Shown here piece by piece: positions 23,264-35,959 of a stretch of 64,000 nt of DNA. Numbering within the stretch: position 1 is the stretch's first letter; each line of letters begins with the position of its first letter. The notes beneath the pieces are model-generated. The model saw nothing but the letters and a program-made list of their open reading frames with translations, searched no databases and had not been told where the DNA came from. This DNA is from Favolaschia claudopus. Taxonomy: Eukaryota; Basidiomycota; Agaricomycetes; Agaricales; Mycenaceae. The DNA is taken from contig JAWWNJ010000205.1 of assembly GCA_037176885.1 (NCBI GenBank), positions 62,001 to 126,000 on the forward strand, in the 5' to 3' direction. A program made the position numbers and the translations under genes.

Positions 23264-25330
23264 ATGCCTACGTCTTCCCGATACGCGTACACACGCGTCG
23301 GAGATGGCGAAGACGAAGAACCTGGGTTGGCGCTTCCACCTTGAATCTCGAGTCTCTTACCTATCATCCATCCGTCTCTCTATCTACTCGACGTTCACAG
23401 TGTCAGTGGCAGCATGTCAACGTATACTAGCAGCGGAGACTCGAAGAACACACTATACTTCGGCATCACAGACTCGACTCGGAGGATGGGTAACGGTCGC
23501 GTGCACCGCTGCTATGGTCCTCTTCGGTGCGATGATTCTGCCATGATTCTGTTGAGGTAAGTATGTTGAACTGGATGTAGGAACCAGGGCGTTTTCCGCG
23601 GTATCATCATTACCCCAGATTTTCTCAAAACAATGGGCAACCCCATCGCAACTCCTCCAAGGCGCAATCGTAGCCTTATATGATATCGGATGGTAGGTCC
23701 CAGATGTAGTCCGTCCAGGTATTCTAACTCACGAATCTTTGCAGTCTCTTTGGCGCCCTGGCTGCAATGGTGGTCGGTATGCCTCGCTGCTTCTAGCTAC
23801 CTATTCGACCGTGTGTATGACGGAGTGAAAACAGGTGAACGCCTAGGCAGAAAGAAGACCTTTTTCCTCGGCGTCATGGTCATGTCTATCGGAGCACTGA
23901 TGCAGGTTTTCGCATTCACTGTTACACAAATGATCGTCGCGCGTATTATAACTGGTCTGTCGCCTATTTCCTTAGTACATCCTCTCCAGCTAACGGTGTT
24001 CAAAGGCCTCGGGAACGGGTAGGATGTTCAAGGTCTTGTTGCCATATCATAATCGAGAATTGACCGACTCGCAGCATGAACACCGCAACCGCACCGGTCT
24101 GGCAAAGCGAAACCTGCAAATCCTCCTGGCACGGAAAGCTTGTCGTCTACGAAATGGTGTACGTCGTATCCACAAACTCTTCTCGTCCCGTCATTGACTT
24201 CTATACCTACCCCAGTATGAACATCGTCGGTTTCTCAATAAGCAATTGGATGACCTACGGCTTCAGCTTCATCACTGGGCTGCGCCTTCTGGCGCTTCCC
24301 CATCGCCTTTCAACTCGTCTTCTCCTTCATCATGTTCTTCACCATTCCCTGGCTCCCGAATCCCCGCGCTGGCTCCTCATGCACGGACATGAAGCAGCTG
24401 GCGTCGAGGTGCTGGTGGGCCGTGGCGCTCCAGGGCGACGGCGTCCGCGCAAACGACGATGTTAAACTGCATCAGAAGGCGGAGATTATGGACGCGGTGA
24501 GGATGGAGAGGGACGCTGCGCCCAGTTGGAGTGATATTCTACATATGAGGAGTGGCGAGACGGGGATGATTCAGTGTTTGCTTCTTGGTGCTGGCTGGTG
24601 TCGCAGTTCCTTCATCTGCTGTTTACAGTTAGTTTAGTGACACACTCAACAGGCGCACAACTAATCCAGCAGCTCGTCGGAATGAACGTCACAAGCTACT
24701 AGTACGCGTCTTCCCTCTTCTTCTCTCAATCCCACAGCTCATCACCCCACCCAGCCTCCCCTCGTCCTCCAAAACTCCGTCGGCCTCTCCAGCACCACCG
24801 CCCGCCTCCTCGCAGCCTGGAACTCTGTACCCTACCTCCTCTTCGCCTTCGCTGGCATCGCCCTATCGAACGTGCCGGCCGCCGCAAACTCCTCATCTGG
24901 GGCGCCACAAGCCAGTGCATCTGCTAAGTCTTCATCTCGGGCTTCCTGAATCCTCGCCCGCGCGGACGATCCAGTATACGGGACACGGTACGGTGCCGGC
25001 GCGACGGTGTTTTTCTTTTTGTATTATCTGTTTTTCGGGATTTGTTGGCAGGTAAGGGTTTTACGCTACGGGTTGTATGGGAGGCTGAAATTTCTCGGTC
25101 GGGCAGGGCGTACCGTGGTTATACCCCGTAGAGATCAACAGTCTCTCGATGCGGACGAAGGGCGCCGCGCTGGCGACTGCAATTAATTGGTTGAGCAATT
25201 ATATCATTGTCGAGATCACACCACCGGGGATTGAGTATCTCGGGTGGCGATTCTACCTTATCTGGATGTTCTTTAACGCGTTATTCGTTCCGGTATGCTT
25301 TTTTTTTCTTCCAGCCCGAACACCATCTTC
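23264..25330 (+). pseudogene. Major facilitator sugar transporter remnant
   Basis: Pieces of a fungal hexose-transporter-type protein occur in the right order. They are GWVTVACTAAMVLFGAM, QGVFRGIIITPDFLKTMGNP with the expected next helix, DGVKTGERLGRKKTFFLGVM (the GRK signature of the 2-3 loop), MQVFAFTVTQMIVARIITGL, MNIVGFSISNWMTYGFSF, AFQLVFSFIMFFTIPWLPNP, a loop with LHQKAEIMDAVR, and EINSLSMRTKGAALATAINW up to LIWMFFNALFVPV (25130-25292). Several exons are joined only by changing frame: VLFGAMILP ends in a stop where YDQG would follow, and the region near 24720-24960 reads across two frames. The C-terminal PETA-type end is missing. It is therefore a pseudogene inside the 24.75-kb insertion. 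The substrate class (sugar) is inferred from the family. Confidence 0.78.
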
Positions 25331-26740
25331 CACCGCATTCACATCCTCCGTCCCGCCGCATCACACCCTTCCCCAACTCCACCCCCTCGCCAACTCGCGC
25401 TTACCGACCCCTCGCCCCGCTGCTGCCGCCCTCCTTCGCGTAGCCGACGTCAATACCAATATCTACAGACGTCGTCGCCCCGACCTCGCGCTGCGTCGAC
25501 TCATGTGCAAAAGCGCTAAACGTCAAATCAAATCAAAGAGTGTTGCCACGTAGCACATATGAAGGCCGAAGGTGTGTTGTCTTTCTTTGATTCTGTCCTG
25601 CCTTTCATCCATCTCCCCTTCAGCTTGATCTTCCAACCACCCAAGGCAGCGCCGCCGACGCAATTTCCCTTCCCCTGACCTGTGTCCAACCCACTGCTTA
25701 AGGATACGCCTTCGTGAGTGTCTCGTCTCCTTCGTCCGACCTCGCTGACGTGTTCATGTATCATAGCTATCACCGACGGTCTTTTCTGTTTCGCCTCAAC
25801 TTCAAGTTGACACTTCTTTCTTTCTCCCGCGCTCATCCCTTCCTGCCATCGGACTCGATCCTCACCGGCGGCGCTGCTTGATACGGTTTTGCTTGCTTAA
25901 TTGTAACACATTGCTCAAGGATACGAATGTGAGTGTCTTCGTTTTCTTGGTGTGACCTCGTTGACGTGCAGGTGCGTTGCAGCTATCCGACAGGCTTTAC
26001 TCTCTCAACCCTCGGCTTCAGACTCTTTTGTTCTAATCGAGACAAAAATAAGAAGACAAAAAGAGAGCATTGAAGCAGTAACTAAGGAGCAATCCTAGAT
26101 TGAATTGAAGTACATGAACCCGTCAGATTTCGCCAACTGTTACGGTGATGTCAGCAGGAACATACACAATGAGGAAATGAACATACTTGATACCGAGACA
26201 AGCCTTCAATCATGAACTGAGAAATGGCCGCAATGAGTAACGAAACGAAACCGAGAATGAACCACTACTAAGTAGCGGATAACCAGGAAACCGCATCGAA
26301 GTTCTACTATAGAAGATGTGAAGTCAACGAGTGAAACGACATTAGAAGCTCTGCAAGCGGGATTTGTCGTGAAAACTCGCCGTTCGCGGGAGCGTAGGTC
26401 TGCCGGCGCATATTCGGCAATATCGTGAGGGCAGAAAAAATGGTGAGGTGGCGCTGGGGGAGGGGAGGTAGAGAGAGCGGGGTTAAAAAGCAGTTGGAGC
26501 ATAGGCGAAAGAAATATTTACGAGTCGGGAGTGCACTAGTGAATGTGAAGGTGCCAAGTGGTGAGGGCGTGATAGCGGCGGTGAGGTGGCCGGTTTCATA
26601 GGCGGTATATGGGCGTTGTGGCAGTGAGACCATATTCCCTAGCGCTTCGTGTAGTGGAGTTGACGAGAGGGTGAGAGGCGGGGAAAGGCGACGCGCCGCA
26701 GGCTCTAGAAAAAGGTAGCCCTGATTTCACTTTCGTGGTA
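25331..26740. other. No supported gene
   Basis: Short frames on both strands, mostly Ser/Pro or Arg rich. I see no domain or clean splice structure. A GTGAGTGTCT-containing stretch occurs twice (about 25712 and 25930), suggesting a small local duplication. Confidence 0.3.
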
Positions 26741-26744
26741 TCAA

Positions 26745-27179
26745 ACAAGAAACTTAACAGCTATCAAGGAAGCAGCGCGCACGTGGGCAAGGCTTGGCGG
26801 GCCCACGAAGCGCATCGTTGACGAGGAGCGAGAGCGCGCGGCTAAGCACAGACTTGATTTGACCCAGCGAAGCGAGAATTCGATGGAGACGATGTCAAGA
26901 TCGAGGCCCCGGCAGCGGCCGACAGGGCAGATAACGGTCGGGATTGACATCAACGAAAGGGAGCTATGTCGGTCCATGGACAGTGAAGAGAAAGACGAGG
27001 GCAGCGCGCTCGAGACCTTCCCAAATACCCGACAGAGAAAGGAATTCTTTCTGATAATTGCCCAAGATCACATGGTGATGGCTCGACAGGAGACCTTCTT
27101 GACGAAGAATAGGCTGGTATCGTTGACAGACAACGGTCTGAAAAGAAATTTGAGATGTAAAGAAAGGAAGAGAAGATAA
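26745..27179 (+). other. Charged open frame of unknown nature
   Basis: The frame reads LTAIKEAARTWARLGGPTKR, then IVDEERERAAKHRL and SRPRQRPTGQITVGIDINER, and stops at 27177-27179. It is rich in Arg, Lys and Glu and probably helical at the start. No start codon, promoter or domain is evident. It could be a transposon-derived fragment. I do not recognise it. Confidence 0.3.
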
Positions 27180-28305
27180 CTCAGCACGCACTAACTCTTC
27201 GCTATAACCTGCCCAATACCACCATTCTTCATCATCCCGGAGTCCCATCATGACGAGTCGGTGAGCAGAAGGTTGGTGGTGATGCGATGATGAGTCAAAG
27301 ACGAGTTGCGAGCGCGTATAGCGCAGGTGCATAGCTTGGTCGGTAAGGTGATCAATCACTAGTGCGTCAAATTATCTTGCTGTCTTTAAGTTAGGTGTGC
27401 GCATTTAAGAGCGTTGGAGGAGGATAGTTCGCAGGGGAGAGCGATCCGACTCGGAGGAGCTAGTGTCGGGAGAGCGCATAAGAGAGGGCAGGAGGCAAGG
27501 CAGGAGGGCGGCGGCAGCGGACATGGGGGTACGGAAGAAATAGGGATGCATGACTTGACGCGTCATTCAAGTCGACGGACTCGTCACCAGACTCTGTAGG
27601 AGAGCCCAGGGTGCATTGAGATGCGAGGCTGGATGCTTGTAAGTACCTTGGGCGATGCGTCCGACAAGCCTTGAGGTGTCTTGATGGCATCCATCAGCAA
27701 AACCCCGGAAGTATTGTGACCGATTGTTGATGTTATGATCCGGGCGTTGGCTCGTGAACCTTGTAATCGGGCACAATCGTCTGATAATGTAGGTATAACA
27801 GTGATATAACCTCCAGAATTTATTATGCGTATCTTGTCCTCATCGTATTCCGGTCGCGCTCCTGTTGTAATGCGAATGCGACTCAACCAGTGGCGTGGCG
27901 CTGTTGCGGTGGGAAATAGAAGTTGGCAACTTCCACCTAATCGCCACCTTTGTCAACGTCGGTGTAGCTCGACTCAGAACTGACGTTCTCTCTCTCTCTC
28001 AACTTGCACCGCTGGGTCTGTTGTCGACTTGACAATTGGCGGCGCCATGATCCATCGGCGCGTGCTTGAAGAATGAATTTGATGATGATGCACCATCAAC
28101 TTCACGGCTTTCCAATCCTCCTTGACCTCTCGGACGGCGCAGTGGCGGCGCGATGCGTCTTTGGGTCGTCGTCTGCCTCGTCGGCGCTCTACACAGCTTG
28201 CACTGCCGACCATCCCCTTCAACCGCAGCACTCTCCCCCCGATCCTCCCCTCCCGGCCGCTCATTGAGCCTCAACCGTGACGCTCCTTGCTCTTCCGCAT
28301 TCTCG
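27180..28305. other. Left flank of the Plavaka gene pair
   Basis: No gene is supported. The region contains a CT dinucleotide run near 27988-28000, and the word TTGGCAACTTCCACC at 27923-27937, which recurs exactly at 35483-35497 on the other side of the two Plavaka-type genes. Confidence 0.35.
27923..27937. repeat. 15-bp flanking repeat, left
   Basis: TTGGCAACTTCCACC is identical to 35483-35497. Here it is part of the near-palindrome GAAGTTGGCAACTTC. The pair may mark the ends of an inner Plavaka element. Confidence 0.45.
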
Positions 28306-31300
28306 ATGGACGACGATCGGCTGATTTGCGCGTGCGGTGCGCAATACACACACGAAGCCCATTTCTCGAGACACCAGAATCAATGTCCGACTGTCTGGCG
28401 CACTGCCAACAAATCTTGGTCGACGGCCGCAAAAAGGAAGACCAAAAAATATCCGAGCGCAGCATCCTCGCTCTCTGGTCCCGGTGTTACGCGCCCCACA
28501 AAGAAAATCCGGGTAGACGATGGTGCCGTTCCGTCGTCTTCCAACAATAATCGATACCTTTCGCTCTCGCCTCCTGCCGACAACCCCAGTACCATGGTGA
28601 GTTTCACCATGATCTTCTGTAGCTTGTCTTAACGCTATTGCGCTAGTTTGATGACGATCCACCCCTCGGTAACAGCTTGCCCGAACTCCCGCCGTCGGCC
28701 GAGCAGGCCCCCGCCAAACGTGTCCGCCGTCCGACTGCCAAGGCCTTGCAGGCGCTTGACGACCCGCTACCCGAGGGGCCGGGGCCATTGCAGGAGGAAG
28801 CAGCACCATCTGAGCCAGCGGCGCCGGGCCCAGTGATGTTACGGATCCCGCGCCTTTTCCGTACTGCCGCCAATTCTTTCGGCTTGTCGAGACTCTACCG
28901 CCAACGCCCTACGTCCATTCCGGATCTGGATAGCACTCTATGGGATCACGCGGCCTCCAGTCTCAAAGAGCCTGCAGCCAAAACAATCTCCAAGCGGTCG
29001 CTTGGCGATATAATTTGGATTTTAAACTCGCGCCGGGAACTTTGTCACAAATGTGACGCTGTCACCAGTTCCCGGCGGTTCCCACGCCCCAACCCTTTGA
29101 TGGATCGTCTTCTTGTATCAAAGAAGGGCCGGGAAGGCCTCGCGGCAAGCGCTGGCACCACGCAGTGGGCCTCCGCGGCGAGCGGGAAGCCCCGCGCAGC
29201 GGTCGGGGTCTGGGGTGGAAAACCCCAGCCGTCCGGGCCGGCGCCCGCAACACAACTACCATATGTATTTAGCACAAAAAATCATCCAACTTTGAAAACC
29301 CCGCACAATGACTCGAAAGCTTTTGAGCCGTTTCAGGTGAATTAACAGCTAAATTGCCATGCTCGTCAAGCGGCAGCTCCACGCAGTGGTGCGCCGCAAA
29401 TTTTGACGAGGATGCCAATTTAGCTGGGAGTTCACCTGAAACGGTGAAAAAGCTGGAGGAAACAAACCAAATTACGTTGATGCAAGGTTCTTGTACCCAG
29501 GAAGTGCAAAAAAACAGGTCGCATCAGCTGAAGAAAGAGGCAAAAAGAGCGCGAGTGTGTGGGAGCGTGATGTCACATGTGACAAAACTTCCCGGCGCGG
29601 GTTTAATGTCCATATAATTTGGCCCTACCCCAACCTCAGTTCCTGGCTATTCGGCAATTGGTTTTGGAATGACGGCGCGGTGAAATCGAAATCATCCCGC
29701 AAAAGCCTCCTCGACATCCTTCTCTCTGGGGTCTTCGATCTCGACGATCTCCGCGGTGTCAATTTCGACAAAATTGATAATGTTTTGGGCACAACTGACA
29801 CGTCGGAAATGGAGTGCGAGGGGAACGGATGGAAAACCTCGACGATCACAATCCGGATACCAACAGGTGAACGACTCACCAAAGCAGTTAAGCGCCAGCG
29901 CGCCGCAGCCGCTCAGACGGCAAGGCGACACGATCAGGTCGACCCAGACGCAGATGACGTCGAGACACGCAAATTCGACATCCCAGGCTTTCACCACCGC
30001 AGCCTCATCCACGTCATGCGTACCATCATCGAGTTCGACGACGCCGCCAAATCATTCCACTGGCATCCCTATGAACAGTACTGGACCCCTGCAGTTCCCT
30101 GGGCTCTGCCTGAACGCGTCCATGATGAGCTTTACTGCTCGCCTGCCTGGATAGAGGCGGATCGGAAACTTCAAGCATCTCCCCGGGAGCCGGGCTGCAC
30201 CCTCCCGCGCGTCATTGCTGGATTCATGTTCTGGTCTGATGCTACGCACGTTGCACAGTTCGGGCAAGCCAAGTTGTGGCCGGTGTATGCCTATTTTGGG
30301 AATCAGTCGAAGTATGCCCGCGCCCAACCCAGTGCTCGAGCGTCGTCACAGATTGCGTATCTCCAAAGTGTTCGTACCTATATCTTCTGGCGACCATTGA
30401 CTGATTCAACGCTTATAGTTACCGGATACAATACAAGACTTCATTCGCAAGGAGGGCAAGGGAGCCAGCGCCCAATTACTGACTCACTGCCGGCGCGAGC
30501 TCTTCCATGAATCATGGAAGCTCATGCTCGACGACGAGTTCATACATGCCTATAAGCATGGTATCGTCCTCGATTGTAAGGATGGTGTTCGCCGCCGTGT
30601 GTATCCCCGCATATTCACATACTCAGCCGACTATCCTGAAAAGTATGTTATTACTCATATCTGATGCTTCCAGGTGTTAACACATTGATCTTAGAGTTCT
30701 AATCGCCACCCTTCGTGACATGGGAACATGCCCTTGCCCCCGCTGCAAGATCACCAAGGAGAATATTCCCAACCTCGGCACACCTGCTGACGCTGCGGTC
30801 AGAGTAGACGAGACCCGTCGCGATGATACAGCACGGCGCCAGAAGGTTTCCGAAGCGCGGAAGTTAATTTACGAGGGCGGCTATGTTGTCAACAGCACAA
30901 AGGTTGAAGAGCTTCTCAAGGCAGAGTCGCTCGTTCCAACGGAGGTCAGTTTGAGTCTCGAGCAAAAGTACTCAGGTCGTTGATTAGTCTTTGTGACACC
31001 CAGAATGCCTTCTCAAATCGCCTCGATGGCCTGGATTTCAACATTTTTGATGCTCTTGTCGTTGACTTCATGCACGAGACGGAGCTCGGGGACCTAAAGA
31101 GTCTTATCAAGCATCTCATACGGATTTTGAATACACGAGGAGCAGATGTAGTAAATGAATTCAATGCAAGGTATGTGTGTTACATTGAGAAAGAGCATAA
31201 TTAGCTTACACTCTTCATAGATTCCGACAAGTTGCCCCGTTCGGTCGTTCCACAATACGGCGGTTTCCGCACAATGTCTCGGAGTTGAAGAAGCTCGGCG

Positions 31301-33137
31301 CGCGCAATTATGAAGACATCTTGCAGGTATTTAACCGTTAGTTGACTCGTCGCTCTTGTGATTTAAAGTGTTCTCTTCAGTGCCTCATCCCCTGCATCGA
31401 CGGCCTTCTACCGGAACCCCACAACACGTCCATATTAAGTCTCTTGTACACGTGCACGTACTGGCATTCATTGGCCAAGCTCCGCATGCACACCGACTCC
31501 TCGCTGAAGGTTCTCGACAGCGTGACGGACCTTTTCGGGAGACAGATGTACCACTTCGCTATGGTGACATGCCCCAATTTCAAGACAGTCGAGACTGACT
31601 CTGAATACGCGGCTCGCTCGAGAGCAGCCACCCGGCGCGAGGCTGCGAAGACTGCTGCCTCCAGCTCTGTACCCTCCAATCTCCCCACAGTCGCGACACC
31701 ATCGTCGGGTAAACGGGCAGTCGCCTTCAGTCTCAACACGTACAAGCATCACGCCGTGGGCCACTACCCTGCAGACATTCGTCGAGTCGGCACAACAGAC
31801 TCCTACAGCACGGCTATCGTGAGTCCCGATTGGTCTCTAAATCTCGCTCCTAACTTTCGACCAACAGGGAGAGCTTCAACACAAAATTGTCAAACGTTGG
31901 AACGGTCGTTCCAATAAGAATAATCCCGTACCTCAAATCATCAAGATGGATGTCCGTGAAACGGCCCATGAACGGATGCGGCAAGAAATATCAGAGTTAT
32001 TGCCCCAGCCAACACCATCAGCAGTCCCGGCTGTGGAGTCGATTCCTCTGGAGCAACACCATCGCATCGCAGTCGACGAATCCCTCAAACTCTATCTGGC
32101 TGACTGGCTGTCTAGTCACACCGGTGATCCCGCATACGAGGTGAGATAACAAAGCTTACATTCGCTTTGAAATTCAACGTCACGACAGAATTTTTTGCCC
32201 TCCCTCCAAGCACATCTCTTTGCTCGTGTCCAGGGTGTTCCTTCCACAGGAGCTGGCGCCTCATCTGATGAACAAATCGCCTCCGTCAATATTCAGCATA
32301 ACAGGATTTTTGGGCACGCAACTTTGGCATTGAATTATACAAGATACGATGTCCGGCGGGACCAAGACACCATCAATGTGAACACCGATAAGTGTTATGT
32401 CATGGTCAGATCCAACGAGGATGATGAAGACGGTCTCGCGCGACACCCTTATTGGTATGCTCGCGTCCTGGGCATATTTCATGCCAATGTGTATCCGCCG
32501 AACACCCGCGCACCTCGCCGGATCGAATTTCTGTGGGTCCGATGGCTTGGCCGCGATCCTGGGTGGAATTCCGGCGCATCCCATCTTCAGCTTGACCGCG
32601 TTGGGTATGTTCCCTGCACAGATGAGGAGGCCTTTGGTTTTGTAGATCCGTCACTCATTCTCCGTGCCTGCCATCTCGTACCGGCGTTTGCCCTGGGTAC
32701 AACACCATCCTTGTTAGGCCCTTCGGCTGCGCGCGACTTTACTCATGGTGACTGGCTTAACTACTACGTAATGAGGTACGCTCTTGCAACGATATTGTAC
32801 TGCGCTTTGCCTCATATTTTCCAGATTTGCGGACAGGGACATGATGATGCGGTATCTAGGTATTGGCGTGGGCCATCTGCAGCCTCCCGATTTCCCCGGC
32901 GACGCCGACGCAAACCTGCAGCCGCTGATCGCACATTACACGAATTTTGAAATTCCTGTTAGCGATACTACCGTGCCGGGACCCCATTCCGCACATCCAG
33001 GAGAACCAGAAATTTCCCCAGATAACGAGGATGGGCCTTTGCGTGCTGAGAATATTGAGTCAGACATCGAAGAGGATGGGGAGGACCTAGTAGATGAGGG
33101 AGAGGATGATAATGACGACGAATATATTGATTTTTGA
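28306..33137 (+). CDS. Plavaka-type (CACTA-like) DNA transposase
   Basis: The protein starts MDDDRLICACGAQYTHEAHF with a C2H2-like zinc finger (C-C..H-H..C), then a proline/alanine-rich linker. The core has PYPNLSSWLFGNWFWNDGA, FDIPGFHHRSLIHVMRTII, FHWHPYEQYW, and the probable catalytic-aspartate block SDATHVAQFGQAKLWPVYAY FGNQSKYAR. It continues with GIVLDCKDGVRRRVYPRIFT, a knuckle CPCPRCKIT, DFMHETELGDLKSLIKHLIR, HTDSSLKVLDSVTDLFGRQM and an acidic tail (EEDGEDLVDEGEDD..IDF, stop 33135-33137). About nine short introns (for example after 28594, after about 30369 and after 30642) join in frame. The exception is 29050-29540, where a dispersed repeat and a foldback repeat introduce a stop at about 29343. 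The gene is active only if that part is spliced out. It is the likely mobilising enzyme for the surrounding insertion or an inner element. Confidence 0.85.
29157..29226. repeat. CACCACGCAGTGGGC repeat, copy 2
   Basis: Shares CACCACGCAGTGGGC, TCCGCGGCGAGCGG and GGGGTCTGGGGTGGAAAACC with 11637-11744. It lies inside the transposase reading frame and translates as a glycine/alanine-rich stretch foreign to the family. Confidence 0.6.
29318..29453. repeat. Foldback (inverted-repeat) insertion in the transposase gene
   Basis: CCGTTTCAGGTGAA (from 29328) with AGCTAAATTGCCAT and CTCGTCAA is mirrored by 29403-29444, giving arms of about 42 nt around a 33-nt centre. Outer AGCTTTT/AAAAGCT words extend the fold to 29318-29453. 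It looks like a small foldback transposon. Confidence 0.75.
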
Positions 33138-33289
33138 TCGCTTTCACTGATATCACGAGCTGCGACAGGCACCACCACTTGTTTTGCTTTGCAAATGACT
33201 GCACGGTCACATGTAGTTGGTTTGGCTCCCTTATAAAAAGGTACAGCCTCCCGTTTTTTGACCCCCAACTCCCGTTTTGCCTTCTCACC

Positions 33290-35039
33290 ATGTCTACCCC
33301 CCAGCACCGTCGCCAAAGCCTCTACGTCAACGGGCGGGGCACACTCTCTACTGCCAGAAACCATGGCCGCCTTCAAGTTCCTCTGCAGGATTCCAGCAAC
33401 AGACGTGTCACCGAGACTCGCCGTCGCCCCGAGTATGCGCCAAGCCACCAGTCGGACCAAGACGAGTTCTCTCCCGCTCCACGTAGCCGCAAACGGACCG
33501 TCCCCGATACTGGCTTCTCCGACAACGACAACGACGAGAACAGTAACCCGTTGGGTCCCACGCAAGTCGTTTCTTTTACACCTGCCAGATTCAATTTGCT
33601 GAAGACTTCTGAGCAGCAAACATGCTCGCAATAATGAGCCTTCTGACCCCAAGGAACCCGTAGGCTCTGAAACAGAAGACGATGACGAGGATGTCATCCC
33701 TGGCATCAACGAGTAAGTCTCTCAACCCGATCCAAGGGACGTTTCAACTCAGAGCCTTGCAGTTTCTCGTACCAAAAATCCCTTCGACTCAAGGGACGCA
33801 TGGCAGCGCGCATGATCCACCCATTTGCCCATTGGGCCACTGTTCTTTCGGCTGGGCTTCGACGAGACCCCGGTCGCAACGACGATGAAGATAAATTCAC
33901 CGACAAGTCAGTGTATCATGTTTCATTAGAACGTACTATTTACAGCGGATCGTGACACAGAGAAAACGAAGATTACAGAATCTTCAAGGCATTTGAGGAA
34001 CTCCTCTGCCCCGACATTCGCGATGAGCTCGTGAGGCACGGTTCTACTGCTCCCGTCCGGTTTGGGAAGATCGTGAGTCTTTGTGTTGTCAACAATCCTC
34101 ATCTCTGATGTCTCATACAGCTTCAAGACGGCAGCAAGAGTGCTCATGCAGCAGACATCAGCAGCATCAAGACCGGGCTTTCTCGTTGGAATGCACATTG
34201 GACGCCGCCGTACTCTCCCGTCTTGAAGCACGAGATGGGATTCCGCCACCCCGAATGCGGTAAATGGCTTTGTCCCATTGACTTGGATTGGGATGATGCA
34301 CAGTACGTCGCATCCAGTGTCCCATATAGAAACTGATGCCTCGTCTCCCAGAGTGGCGCAGGATCTCCGCAGCGGCAAAAAAGTTGCTCTCCCGGAAGAC
34401 TACCATCGCGGCCTTTATTTCGGTGAGGACCCGGATCCCAATGATCTCATGACGGGTTTCCTCAGGGGTGAACAAATTCTACGAGTACGTGGCTCCGCAT
34501 CGCTCGCATCTTGCTACTGAAATAATGTTTATAGGGTTACAACTCCATCTTCATCTCCCCCTCGACTGCCCTGAGTGAGTCGGGGACTGACAAGAGCACG
34601 GGAAAGGGGATTGCAGCACACCATGGTATTTCGACCGCCACTCTCGAGTCTGTAATCTATGTCGCACACATTGTGAGTCATCAATTTGAAATCTTCCTTC
34701 CTTTGTGTTACTCATCCACCACTAGCTTCACTTCTGCCTCTCCTCGCAGGCCACCTTCCAAGCCAAAGGCGGCAACGGCCTCTTCTCATACCGCAGGTAC
34801 TTCAAGAATATACAAGTCAGTGTCAGACAATGGCCCGAAGAGGAGCAGGAAAATCTCTTGACGTGGTGGAATGAGTATGTGTTCTGTTTCTTCGTGTTTC
34901 CTTCACTCATACTCTTTCTAGGAAAGTGTTCTCTGGCAAGGATGAGGCGCCTGCTAAGCGTGCTGATGGAACTTTGAGTGTTGCTGAGCGTATGGCCGAG
35001 CAAGCCGCTGCCGCTCGCATTGCTGCCGGTACTATCTAG
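33290..35039 (+). CDS. Plavaka-associated protein (DUF6698-like)
   Basis: The gene starts at ATG 33290 (MSTPQHRRQSLYVNGRGTLS), 152 nt after the transposase stop, and ends at TAG 35037-35039. The N-terminal 110 residues are basic and Ser/Pro rich. Later exons encode LRLKGRMAARMIHPFAHWAT, DYRIFKAFEELLCPDIRDEL, CGKWLCPIDLDWDDAQ, DPNDLMTGFLRGEQILRGYN SIFISPSTA, ATLESVIYVAH and FQAKGGNGLFSYRRYFKNIQ. This order of motifs resembles the agaricomycete DUF6698-type proteins often found next to transposons; that assignment is from memory. Introns of about 50 nt join most exons in frame. Between FNLLKTSEQQ and SKHARNNEPSDPKEP (about 33610) I find no in-frame splice, so a frameshift is possible. Confidence 0.6.
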
Positions 35040-35950
35040 GTGGGGTAGCCGGGGCTTGCTGCGTATATAATATAGAATTCAGTAGCCTGTCCCCCAGAAT
35101 GCAATTCGATCCATACTCCTCTCACAATTTCGCGACCGAGTCATAATCTAAGATAATTCATTATGATCCACAGAATCAATTTCCCCTGTTATAATCTACA
35201 GCTTTCTTGCAACACTCTTACATACATCCCACAACCTCGCCACAATCCGTCTGCGACCCGCTCATAAAATAGGCGGGGCCCTCGTGAGAGATTATGGTGG
35301 ATCATATGTGAATGTGGATGTTTTGCACCGATTAAGCCCATTATAGCCGGATATATTCGGCATTTGATTCTTCCGGCTTTTTGCTGATGTCTCGATGTCG
35401 AGGAATCGGACAGGAAACAAACATCGGACATCCGGCCGAAACTCCGAACACATCTCTTTGATCTCTTTCACCAATGGCAAATTTGGCAACTTCCACCACA
35501 GATCTCTGATAGTACTCGCAACCTGCTACTAGTACGAGTACTAGGCGCTGTCCGTGGTTCTAAATTGTTAGCACACCTAGCCTGAACTATCTGGTGAGGA
35601 CAACAAAACAAATTTTGGCGACTGCTCCATGGATCCATTCGCCATAGCTCTCCGTCCTTTTGAGCGCTTTGGGGCTGCCGAATCCTCAGTAACCTATAAT
35701 GAGTTTCAGCAATGTCTCTGCACCCCCTTTCTTCCGAATCCGGTCAGTCGGCGTCTTGGCTCAGCCCTTGAGAATGACGCAACATTCGGCCTCACCTCAA
35801 CACCGACTCTCACCCGGCAAACGACGACTCGGACACGAACGCCGCGAGACCGTGACGCAGCCGCCACTTAGCGGGTATATGCGTTGCGGTGCGTATCTCT
35901 TTCTTCAATTCTTTCCTTTCTCTCATCCATCCCCCCTTCAGCCGCCACCC
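35040..35950. other. Right flank of the Plavaka gene pair
   Basis: No gene is supported up to about 35630. A frame from ATG 35629 (MDPFAIALRPFERFGAAESS) has no recognised domain. The region holds the second TTGGCAACTTCCACC word. Confidence 0.35.
35483..35497. repeat. 15-bp flanking repeat, right
   Basis: Exact copy of TTGGCAACTTCCACC at 27923-27937, in the same orientation. Confidence 0.45.
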
Positions 35951-35959
35951 AACACAGCA

